Below, piece by piece: positions 1 to 9,604 of a stretch of DNA of 64,000 bases. A program made the position numbers and the translations under genes. Origin of the DNA: Colias croceus (lineage: Eukaryota > Arthropoda > Insecta > Lepidoptera > Pieridae); contig NC_059561.1 of NCBI RefSeq assembly GCF_905220415.1, positions 3,116,001-3,180,000 on the forward strand, in the 5' to 3' direction. Numbering within the stretch: position 1 is the stretch's first letter; every line of letters starts with the position of its first letter. The notes under the pieces are model-generated. The model was not told the origin of the DNA. It made no database searches and saw only the letters and a list, made by a program, of their open reading frames with translations.

Positions 1-269
1 CACGAGGTCTAAGAAACCCGGTATTAAGGTCGGTATACCATTGAACTAGGAATCAATAGCACATCTCAGATATATAGATATCACTTTCCTACACTGAACC
101 AGATGGAAGTTATGCCTCCCGCACGACAGAGAAGTTTAAGTTTTTTCCTACCGCTATAACGACGAGACACGGACAGGGTGTTTCAAGCCCTGTTTCGCAG
201 CTAACGTGTTAAGTTAAAATTACGTTATTTTATCTTTTATAATGGTGCCTATTATTTTATTTTTTAGAT
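1..269. other. left margin, no gene recognised
   Basis: I see no coding exon or recognisable repeat here. Part of it may be the 5' untranslated side of the piggyBac remnant that follows, because the left terminal inverted repeat of that element is not visible and may lie before the window. Confidence 0.4.
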
Positions 270-931
270 ACGATTCATACGTTATTTTTAGAAGTTGAAA
301 GCGATGAGGAAAATTCATCTGCGAGAGAGCCTGAAGACCACATTGAGGCTGAAGAGGCATGAAACGGAGGGTGATGATGAAGTTTCTACTGTCAATAAAG
401 AGCAATTTCCAGATCAAGATTATGAGGCAAGTAGTAATACATCTCCCCACGTTCTATTGAAGATGAGACACCTAGCACTACAACTGACCCTAGCGATTTG
501 ATTATAAGACCATCGCGTACCATTCTTCGTGGTAAAGACAAACACATATTATGGTCATCACAACAGTCAAGGTCACAAAGCAGAAGACCTTCAAAGAACA
601 TAGATATATAGTACGTGGGCCTGTACGCTTTTTTCAAGATATTTTAGATCCTCAATGTTTTTCAAGTATAATTACTGGTGACATTACTGATACTCTGCGG
701 AACTCAATCACATAAATTTTAAACATACCAGGAAGAAACAATGTGAAAGTTATAAATGAGACTGAGCAAAGTAATGCTGCTAATGTACCTCCATAACAAA
801 ATAAAATAAACATATATGTTATATGTCCCTCCGTATAGCAAAGGTAGACCAAAAATAGGTGCACTAGGTGCAAAAAATCGTTGTGTGGGAAACACAAACT
901 TGATGTGTGTCACAAATGTTTTAGATCCTAA
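270..931 (+). pseudogene. piggyBac-like transposase remnant, internally deleted
   Basis: Conceptual translation in shifting frames gives an acidic N-terminus (about 290-360), then a stretch with LRGKDKH and RRPSKNI, then IVRGPVRFFQDILDP (about 611-660). This is the layout of the piggyBac transposase N-terminal region. From about 818 the frame reads NRCTRCKKSLCGKH followed by VCHKC and a stop at 929-931, which matches the C-terminal cysteine-rich zinc domain. The catalytic DDD core, normally well over a kilobase, is missing between about 705 and 720, where the N-terminal part runs straight into C-terminal linker sequence. There are at least one frameshift (about 450-470) and several in-frame stops, so no protein is made. 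It is a dead internal-deletion derivative; movement in trans would need the termini only. Confidence 0.8.
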
Positions 932-1267
932 GCTATTATCAAAATTATATTTTTAATTAATTTTCCAGACATTATTTTTGTAATTAATAGTTTATTTCGA
1001 GCAATTTAGAGGTATATATTATATGTACGGAATTTTTCAAAAAAATTAAGAATGTTCATAAAGCGTGTAAACTGTGATCTCATTTTGATGACTATTTGAA
1101 TTAAAACTATGTTAAAATAAATATTTTAATATTTTTATATGTAGATTAATACATTATGCTTAAAATAAAACATAACTACAAATATATTTTTTTTAATTAA
1201 ACCCCCTCCAATAAACAGCGTAGTCGAAACGACGAAGGTTAGTATTAAACGTCGAAAAATAAGGTTA

Positions 1268-1282
1268 GTGTTCTAGGGTTAA
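1268..1282 (+). mobile_element. right terminus and TTAA target of the piggyBac element
   Basis: The sequence ends GTGTTCTAGGG followed by TTAA. On the opposite strand this reads TTAACCCTAGAACAC, the canonical piggyBac end in which the element starts CCC(T/A) next to its TTAA target. It lies about 340 bp after the transposase stop, a normal 3' distance. Confidence 0.75.
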
Positions 1283-1561
1283 GTATCTGTTAAGAGTCAG
1301 GACACTGTTCTGTAATGTTCTTTTACAGCTTGTAGATTTGACTTGATTATATTTTTCTTTTATTTAACCCAGCTCTTCTCTTGTTCTGCCTAATTTTGGT
1401 TTCAGCTTTTTACTGTGCATATAAATGGTAAGTTATGATAAACAATGAATCTATATTTTTGTCATTTTTATCACGTAAAGCATGATTTATGTATTTCTTT
1501 CCATTTATATCTTTCATCATGGGTGGACAGTTTCATATATGTGGAGTCACCCATTAACAAT

Positions 1562-1744
1562 CACTACATAGTATAAAGTAAATTCGCTTCCCGAGTCTGT
1601 CTGTATGTATGTATGCTTAGATCTTTAAAACTAGACAACGGATTTTGATGCAGTTTTTTAATTGATAGAGTGATTCAAGAGGAAGGTTAGCTTATAATTT
1701 TTTACATTTTATACAAAGCGGGCGAAGCCGCGGGTGGTAGCTTA
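1562..1744 (+). mobile_element. non-autonomous Helitron-like element, family C
   Basis: It begins TCACTACATAGTATAAAG and ends in the GC hairpin AGCCGCGGGTGG plus a degenerate CTAG. Family C copies share the internal text 'caacggattttgatgcagtt' and end in GCGAAGCCGCGGGCGG then CTAG^T. The 3' end is joined head-to-head to an inverted copy of the hairpin (1743-1755), which makes a perfect palindrome. Confidence 0.7.
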
Positions 1745-1756
1745 CCACCCGCGGCT

Positions 1757-3202
1757 TAAAATATAAACTAAACTTCTATATTAATAAATATTATTTATAA
1801 ATTCTTCACAATTATTAAGCCAATGTGCAGACTAAATTGTATTTCAATTTTATAATCGAATTAAAAGGCGAAATGTATAAACTGAACTGTTTATAGTGTA
1901 TCTATGAATACATCCTATCTTAATGCACGAACATAAGCACTCAAATTTCATAAAAGGGTAAACTTAAAAGGTCAAAGGCATAAACCAAAAATCCGCATCT
2001 GCGTGCTATTCTATGCTATTCAGCGAACCGCGGGCACTTCGCCGCTTCCTGGAGGAAATGAAATGAACAACTATCTTAGCTAGCACTGGAAATTGCATGT
2101 GTATGCTCTTTGATACAAAATTTGATACTCTGTGGAAGTGACGAATTAATTTGTTCTTTGTTGCAGTGTTAAGTTGGCGGATGGTTTTCGAGTGTTGGAT
2201 GCTGGTTGTGATGTTTTTAAGGGCAATATGGCAAAGCATTTGTTATGCAGATATGAGATAATAATATTATTCTTTGATAGTATTCATTTTTCTTTTTCAT
2301 TCGTTCTTTTTTGGAGAACTGTATAAAGCATTTTATTCCAAAATTACATGTCGATACATTTTTATACCAGAGGAAAATTACTAGGTATAATAAAATATTA
2401 TATTATACAGAAATAATCGTGAGCACTTTTTCATATTTTTGTACACATGTATCGGAATAATATTTCACGGAATTTTCAACATATACGAACTACGATTGCG
2501 AACAAAGAAATCTAGTTTTAACTTTTCTTAGTTTTTCAATCAATATTTTATCCAGTATTATGATCTGAACCCGTAATTTTGCGCTAGACAGAGTAACCAC
2601 TGCACTACCAGCCAATTCAGTTTAGTTAACATGTTAAATCGTTGGCCAATTCTGAGTAGTACAGTACTTAGTGTAAACGCTTAGAAACCCATTCTATTAA
2701 CTAAGTTAAGTTACAGTTAAGTGTTAAGTTAGTAGTGTTAAGTACTAACTTCTCACTTGTCATTGTTTGCTTACACTGAGTTGGTGTTAATTTATTTATA
2801 TGTAATTTATTTATATTTTATTCAAATACAATGTGGAAAAAACCGCTACAAATGCAAGTCATCAAAACAAACTCCTTACAAAAATTACATCAAATAATTC
2901 TAAAAACCCAAATCAAAATAACACAGAATATAGTCTCAATATTTACCATAAAATACACCAATAAAGTTCATATCTCTGGGTCGTTAAATGGTCGTAATTT
3001 GTGAGCCACTAAGCAATGTTAGATGAACTGTTATGATAGTGCAAAAGTATACGGAAAATATATAGTTTGTGAGTAAATCAAACGTTATTTCTTGTGGTAA
3101 CTGTAGGCTAATAAAATATACTTTTTAACCGCCTTTATAAAAGAGCGGTTTCTCAGTGATTCTAATTTTTATTTGTGTAGGTGAACCGATTTTTATGGTT
3201 AT
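1757..3202. other. gene-free AT-rich stretch with one SINE fragment
   Basis: No exon-like ORF stands out. A tRNA-derived SINE fragment (annotated separately) lies at 2555-2625. Short GTTAAG direct repeats occur at about 2700-2755. The remainder is AT-rich sequence with no recognised repeat. Confidence 0.5.
2555..2625 (-). repeat. tRNA-derived SINE head, degenerate
   Basis: On the minus strand the text GGCTGGTAGTGCAGTGG resembles a tRNA A box, followed about 35 bp later by GGGTTCAGATC, a damaged B box. This is the internal Pol III promoter layout of tRNA-derived SINEs. No clear tail is preserved. Confidence 0.5.
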
Positions 3203-3325
3203 TTTTGAAATGAAACTTCTTTAAGCGCGTTGACAGTAAAATTTCCAGCTCGCGTCATGGCAATACCATCACGTCATGGAGTAATGCGACTATTTTGGTA
3301 TCTTTGAAATTTGCCACTTTTAAGG
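3203..3325 (+). mobile_element. Helentron-like (HINE) element, subfamily 1, degenerate
   Basis: It starts TTTTTGAAATGAAACTTCTTTA and carries the subfamily 1 core (GCGCGTTGA, CAATACC.TCACGTCATGGAG). The right subterminal repeat and hairpin are decayed. Full copies are at 13338 and 57083. Confidence 0.55.
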
Positions 3326-3738
3326 AATAGATATGCCGTGAAAGATACGGTATTGAAAGTAATAAAATCTTGCTATTTATATTTTAATAACGCTCTGGAG
3401 AAGATGAAAAATAAAAGGAACCAATTTACTCTAATATTACAAGGTTTTATCATTTGAATAACTCCTACTTAACTTAGTCAAGGACATTAACCTAAATAAA
3501 GTCTATATATATGTATTTATGTTTATTTATAGAAACCACACAAGTTTCGAGGCAAGGTCGAAGGTGAAAATTTATGTCAATAAAACATTCCATCTTCGTA
3601 TTTAATCCAGAAATAGATATGTACCTAATTAATATGAAACTTTTATCTACGTCTACGAGATAGTTGCATGTTTGATTCAGTTTTACGTAAAAACGGTTGA
3701 AATGAAATTTAGAATACAGTCAGAATAATATTATTTTA

Positions 3739-3896
3739 CTAGTTGCGCCCCGCGGTTTCACCCGCGTTGCTCCGCTTCTGTTCATCTTAGCGTGAAAATG
3801 AGCTATCTAACACCGAAATAATTTTTCAAATCGGACCAGTAGTTCCACAGATTTGAGCGTTCAAACAAACAAACTCTTCAGCTTTATAATATCAAG
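3739..3896 (-). mobile_element. non-autonomous Helitron-like element, family A
   Basis: On the minus strand, family A copies begin TCTATACTAATATTATAA, continue AGCTGAAGAGTTTGTTTG, contain GGTCCGATTTGAAAAATT, and end in a GC hairpin followed by CTAG. This copy has the CTAG end (3739-3742), the hairpin and the GCTGAAGAG start, with an internal loss around 3800. Confidence 0.7.
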
Positions 3897-4385
3897 TACC
3901 TATTTGATAAGTTACTATAAAATTCTTTTTCGTTTTTCCAGTAGTTACCGAAAAGTCCCAAAGCATCTAAAAATAGTAATTTAAATAAGTTGTCACTTCC
4001 GCAAGATTTAATTCTTTCTCTCACTCACAATACATGATAGCACTTGATAAATGAAACACAATAAAAACCGGGGGATGTTTTTTCCGCCGTCCCGGATTTT
4101 TCTGTAATGCCACAAAACCAGGGATTCATAATATTATCTTTTATTTATTACTGACGCGTATTATATTTCCTTTTGTGCGATGAAAGTGTGTGTTAAGAAT
4201 AAATAAAATTAGATGTGGGTTCGCTTTTAAAGAGCTAGTTTATTTCGGTCCAGTTGCGATTGTTTAGATGTTATCTTTTATTATGTAGTAGATATGATTA
4301 TAGGATAATTATTATAAGAATAAAGAACTTACGAATGCATACACAACTACTATGCATAGCTCTCCTTAGTAAGATTTAGTAAAAA

Positions 4386-4560
4386 ATTCGATCACGGAGC
4401 GGGACTCGAACCCGCATCCTTTCACGTCAAGGCGTGGCGTGGCAAGGGCTCGTGATCGAATTTTTTCTATTCTTTATAAATTTATATAATATATTATATT
4501 ATATAATATATTATATAAAGCATTTGAATGCCATAAAACCAAAAATATCAAATTCAAGAT
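4386..4560 (-). repeat. tRNA-like palindromic repeat, copy 1
   Basis: It contains the minus-strand B box GGTTCGAGTCCCGC and pairs ATTCGATCACG (about 4386) with CGTGATCGAATT (about 4450), so the tRNA-like part is closed by an inverted repeat. It continues TTCTATTCTTTATAAATT and then an AT palindrome and the tail 'aagcatttgaatgccataaa'. The first half of the tRNA-like part is rearranged compared with the copy at 62514-62647. Confidence 0.6.
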
Positions 4561-5760
4561 TTGGTAATTTTTGCATTGCCAGTTTCTGAATATGAGAATT
4601 GATTTGATTAAGGTTTGAGAAAGCTTATGTCAGATACAGGAAAATATTTAAGTTGCATTTAAGCATAATTTGAAATGTTTTTAAATTTAATTCAGAAACT
4701 GGCCGTAAATCCATTTTTGAAATTTCAAAAGGCTTTCTATGTTATGTATGGTGATTTTGAAGGCAATAAATAAAAAAAAGTTTTAACCCCTTCTTAGAAT
4801 ATGTAAGACAGAAAGATTTAAACCTACATAAAGAAGGATGTTCTCAATTCGACTGGTTTTTTAAACCCTATTCTTACATTACAAAATAATTATTAAAATT
4901 ATGTTGTGTTTGTGTTGAATTCAATTCAAATTCAAATTATTTATTTCTTCCTTTTACAATAGGTCCATAACTAATTTGTGATTGGAACACTCCTAGTAAG
5001 CAAATAAATGCTTGTGTCAGGAGGTTCCGCTCTTCCTTAACACTACACGTGGTGAATGAAGTAACCTCTAGATAATAATATACTAACTTTAGACAAACTA
5101 TATATAATAATGCTATAATAATATACGGGATATAACCTAAATAATGTTAAACCGGTCTACATGCTTGTTAATTCTATTAGATGCAGACATGCCTTACCCA
5201 TGTAAATCGTTCTGAACTAGCCCTAAGTCATGATTATAATTTAGAACCAACTTGATTTAAATGTAACTGTGTTATGTTTGTGTTGACTTAAGTTAAGTTT
5301 TGTTATTCTTTTCTATTGTGGGTCATGTAGTAACGAATTATTTATTAAATAAGCTTTTCAACGATAATATTTTTTATGAAATAATAAAATTGCTCCATTT
5401 CTTTAAATCTATTCAAGAGCTACGTTGTTACATGTTACTGCGTTTCTTTGTTGAAATAAATTCTTCTTAATAAAATCTTGCTTATAACTATTATATTGTA
5501 ATACATTGTAATTAATATATTATCTATTTTCATCATCAATTTAACGTAACTATTTCACACGTTTAATAGCTATTATAATAGTGTTAATCGACTCATTTAA
5601 AACGTCACACAAGGCTGTCAGCCAATTTCTTACCATAATCACACTTTGATCAGAAGGGAGCAATAATAGCCTCCATCTTCAAAGGAATTTGTTGAAAGTG
5701 AGGCATTAATACGTCCTACTAATAGCTTAATACAATGTTAATGGCTTTGTCAGACAGAAT
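4560..5760. other. gene-free stretch with a LINE-type 3' tail
   Basis: AT-rich sequence without credible ORFs. At about 4920-5065 it carries a minus-oriented LINE/SINE 3' tail: a 'caaattcaaattatttatttc' run followed by conserved 'caggaggttccgctcttcc'. Nothing else is recognised. Confidence 0.5.
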
Positions 5761-5764
5761 GCGT

Positions 5765-6115
5765 ATTTAGCGCGTCAGAGCGCTAACCTGATGCCGCGCA
5801 ATAATGAATTTCATTGTAGCGACGACGCGACGCTCTGACGCACGCCTTGTACGCGTTCTATATTATGAGAAATGCATTAGCGCGTACAATACATAGATAG
5901 CGGCGTCGTAGCGCGGCATCGTAGCGCGGCATCGTAGTGCGGCATCGTAGCGCAGCATCGTAGCGCAGCGTCAGGTTAGGTTAGGTTAGGTTACCACCAC
6001 CACCGTACAGCTGTTGTTGTACAACACTCTGTTGGCAGTATATTACCACATAGTACAACACTATTCAAGTCATAGCATGGTAAGCGCTCTGACGCTCGCT
6101 AAGCACGCGATCTAT
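5765..6115. repeat. GC-rich putative TIR element with tandem array
   Basis: GCGTCAGAGCGCTAA (about 5775) is matched in inverse orientation by AGCGCTCTGACGC (about 6090). The sequence is GC-rich against an AT-rich background and encloses a 13-bp tandem array and a TTAGG tract. I infer a MITE-like element, but the exact ends and any target duplication were not determined. Confidence 0.45.
5900..5993 (+). repeat. 13-bp tandem repeat followed by (TTAGG)4
   Basis: The unit GCGCGGCATCGTA is repeated about five and a half times with single-base variation (5900-5970). It runs directly into GTCAGGTTAGGTTAGG, a short TTAGG tract, which is the canonical insect telomeric motif. Confidence 0.8.
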
Positions 6116-7336
6116 CTGGCAAAGCCTTTAGTGAGGTAAGGGTTGCGTGTTATGTGGATATAGCTCTTGATTGCCTTATTTACTTTGTAACATAATTATT
6201 GGCAATTTTATTCTATTTAACATAATTATGGCTGATTGGCTTCAGGTATATAAATTTTATATGTGTATTCGCCGTGATGTTGATTGCGAAATATTTTGGT
6301 TTTTGCAACAAATGTGTGTTTAGGATGAGTGTACAAAGCATAAATATTTTTTGTTTCTATTTATGGGTTGCGAAAATAAATATTATGCTTGAACACGCAT
6401 GTTAGGATCTTCGTGGTGAAATAAATCGCGTAGAATTCATGGACTTTCCGCTTGATCTAGACTAAATATATCATTTGTTTCTTTGAAAATAAATCAAATG
6501 TTTAGAATAGATTTATGTCTAGCTAGACATAATATAGAGTGCTATATCTATGCTCATACAAAATTTAAAAAATATATGTATGGATATAGTAATATAATAA
6601 ACATTAACTATTTGTTATGTAAACCTAAAACAATTTGTAATTCACGAATTAATAAGCCAGTTTTCTATTGCATTTGTAGATTAAACTTAAGGAAGAAAGT
6701 AAAATCGTTCGTATCGTATATTTTAGCATTTTATTTATAAAACTACACAAGCGTGCAAATAAGTATACAGTTGTCATTCTCGATACCGAAGTGATCAGCG
6801 ATATAGATAGCGTCAGCTCAAAGAATGGGTTTCACGAATAAAGCCTATTTGTACTAGGCTTCAAATATTTGAAGGAAAGCAATATCCTGTTGAATCATAA
6901 ATCATTTCTTCGCTCATAAATGTGCAATGTTTACACGCTAGTGCTTAAATATGTGGTGCAATTTATAAGAGAAAGAGAGTTTAATAAATAACTAAATAAA
7001 TAAGTAAAGTGATGCGATCTCGCAGTATTGGGAATTGTAATGATTTTAGAGATCTTCTTATCAAATTGTAAATGTTAGATGTTTATTTTTCATGATGAAA
7101 TTTAAATACAGAAAGAAGAGATTAGGAAGTACAGATATGGGCTACTTTACTTTCAAAAAGATAAAAGGCCGATTTCGAGATCAATTGGTCGTCGGAGTAG
7201 TTTGAGTTATTGATATATTATTCATAATATAATTTTGCTGATTGTTTTTCCTCCTCACCTTCTTATCATCTTCATCATTTTTCTAACTAGACAATAAAAT
7301 ATAAGAAGCATATATTTTTACTCTGTTTATAATTTA
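6116..7336. other. gene-free AT-rich stretch
   Basis: I see no exon, RNA gene or recognised repeat. An 85-codon open frame at 6483-6740 has low-complexity composition and no motif; I do not call it a gene. Confidence 0.45.
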
Positions 7337-7531
7337 CTAGCTGCACCGCGCGGTTTCATCCCCGTGGCTCCGCTCTTGTTGGTCGTAGCGTGATGATATT
7401 ATATAGCCTATAGCCTTCCTCGATAAATGAGCCTAACACCGAAAGAATTTTTCAAATCGGACCAGTAGTTCCCGAGATTAGCGCGTTTAAACAAACAAAC
7501 TAACTCTTCAGATTTATAATATTACTATAGA
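7337..7531 (-). mobile_element. non-autonomous Helitron-like element, family A
   Basis: It has the CTAG end and GC hairpin (CACCGCGCGGTTTCA) at 7337 and the 5' end TCTATAGTAATATTATAA on the minus strand. It is near full length for family A (about 195 bp). Confidence 0.75.
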
Positions 7532-8452
7532 TTAAATTTGTAACACTCATTTAACTTGTACCAAGCACTGAATGGCGCCTGGCACCGGCTTTTGACCTGC
7601 GCCAACTAATCTAAAACATTTTTATTTGTTCGAAGTTTCTATGGTCTACTTAAAGTCGATTTGTGTGTTCATTCTGAAGGGCGTATATTTTTAGATACAA
7701 TTATTCTAAATTTTCTTCTTAAACATAATCTATGTGTCAAGTTACTTGCTGTTCTTATAGAACTGCAATGGCGTATTCATAATTCTTAGTATTAACACGC
7801 AAAATATTAAAAAAATATTTTATAACAAGAGATACAATTTTACATGTAACTACTCTGTACCTATCCTTTTTATTCAATAATCTCGACTGATTAATTATTA
7901 TTTCAAAATTGGTAAAGATTTTGCAGTAGAATTTGTACTATTGCTAGAGGTTTAAAATAATTCCGATAAGGTTTACAATATTTTTGGACAAATATTTATA
8001 ATGTAGAGTCTAGATGTTTCTTAAATCTGTGGCTTTTACATTATATTATTGTTACACCCCAGAGGAAACTATTACAAAAACACTGTATACAATGAACTGT
8101 AAAATCTTTTGTTAAAAACCAACTATTCAGAACAGAAAGTTTTTTATTAATTAAAAGTTTTTGCGTCATTGGGAATGGTATCGTTTAGATTTGGTTGCAA
8201 TTTTTAAACTGTAGATGTGTAAAAAACAAATGGGACATTAATTATTAAAATATTAACTGTATTGTTTATTCGAGCGAAAAATGAGATATTTGACCATTTG
8301 AAATGAGATATTTGAAATCTATAGATAGTACTCCGTAGTAGCGTAGGTAATATTCTTACACCCGGCTAGTTTCCTATTATTATTTTCATTTAATATTGCT
8401 CAAATATAGAAATAAGAAGCATGTTATACAATTTTTATTATAATATTGAAAA
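7532..8452. other. gene-free AT-rich stretch
   Basis: No credible coding frame or recognised repeat was found; it reads as ordinary intergenic or intronic sequence. Confidence 0.4.
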
Positions 8453-8626
8453 CTAGCGGTCCGCCCCGACTTCGCCCGTGGTACATGTTTCGTTTTATCT
8501 CCATAAGAACTATCCTTGTACTTTAAGGAATATTATAAAAAAAAGAATTAACTAAATCGGTCCAGCCGTTAACGAGTTTTTAGTTCACGGGCTTACCAAT
8601 ACATTTTGCGATTTTTATATTATAGA
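8453..8626 (-). mobile_element. non-autonomous Helitron-like element, family G
   Basis: On the minus strand it runs from TCTATAATATAAAAATCGC to a GC-rich hairpin and CTAG. It shares 'aaggaatattataaaaaa' and CGGTCCGCCCC with the copy at 48829. The TC start, hairpin and CTAG^T end fit a Helitron-type element. Confidence 0.6.
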
Positions 8627-9540
8627 TAATTATTGTTCTAACTTGAAGTTCATTTAAAAGCAGTCTAAATATTCTACGTGATACATGTTCAAATAATATC
8701 AATTTTATATACTTACATAATAAAGGCTTCCCTTGTGTGTTAGTGTAAAAGATCTATCAAAGATACGCTGACAGACAGACGTCTGTTTCGAGTCAAATTA
8801 TGGTTTATGTACCATCTTTTATAAGAAAGACATTATTTACAAGGTTATAGAGTAGTATAGAGGTACACATCTCTAGAATATTAGCTCATAGTGAAAAAAG
8901 TTCACAAAGTTCACAAAGTTCGTTCCTTCGTTCGAAAATTATAAAGTTAAATAAATATTTGTAGAAGGATATCTTTTAATATGTATTAATTACACTACTG
9001 TCTATTATATTGGTGAAATTTATAATTACGAAAAAGGGAAAGTATGTATTTTTATTCGTAACTGTTTTGTCCTTAGACTTATTTATCTTTACCGAGTAAC
9101 GTAGGTCATATTTTATAAGGTAGGTACATGAACCTGGGTGAAGCGGCTAGTTATCCAAAAAATAATATATTGTGATCTAACCTATTTTTTGGTTTTAAAT
9201 AAAATCAAATCAAACCATTTATTTATTTCTCCTCACAATTCCCAATCACATAAAATCTACATGCATACAAAATTATAAAACTTAGCTGGAGTTGGAGGAG
9301 CTGGTGTCTGAAATGGGTTTTAACCGGTATCACAGATCACCAGGTCAAAATATGAAAATATATTATAAAACTATAATTATGTTTCATATAGCATATATGT
9401 ATGTACCAATTTGTTAGCATCAAATATTTCTACATTAAAAATCTGTACTTAATTATCTTGTATTTAAGTACTGATTACAAAGCAATTATTCTGACTGAAA
9501 GAAATTAATTTTTACTCAGTAAATAATGCCTTTTTAATTG
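8627..9540. other. upstream region of the Kazal gene
   Basis: It contains a 10-bp direct repeat (AAGTTCACAA, about 8898-8920). A LINE/SINE 3' tail with 'aaatcaaatcaaaccattta' lies at about 9195-9330. No strong TATA box or upstream coding exon is visible, so the promoter of the gene that starts at 9592 is not located. Confidence 0.4.
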
Positions 9541-9591
9541 AGCGTATCTAATTTCAATTACAGTTTAGTATTGTTAGTATTGAGAGACATT

Positions 9592-9604
9592 ATGTTCAGT
9601 ATTG
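9592..9604 (+). CDS. Kazal gene coding exon 1 (start of signal peptide)
   Basis: ATGTTCAGTATTG is followed by a strong donor GTGAGT at 9605. It adds M-F-S-I and the first base of a Val codon, exactly restoring frame with exon 2, which must begin with the last two bases of a codon. A possible 5' UTR acceptor (TTTCAATTACAG) ends at 9563, so the exon could start at 9564 or the transcript could start nearby. Confidence 0.7.

Noticed and set aside
3739..3896. CTAG-ended repeats as SINEs
   Set aside because: They lack A/B boxes and tails. TC start, hairpin before CTAG and A^T insertion without duplication at 15629/15829 point to Helitron-type elements.
6483..6740. 85-codon ORF as a gene
   Set aside because: No motif, no splice support, and composition typical of AT-rich non-coding DNA.
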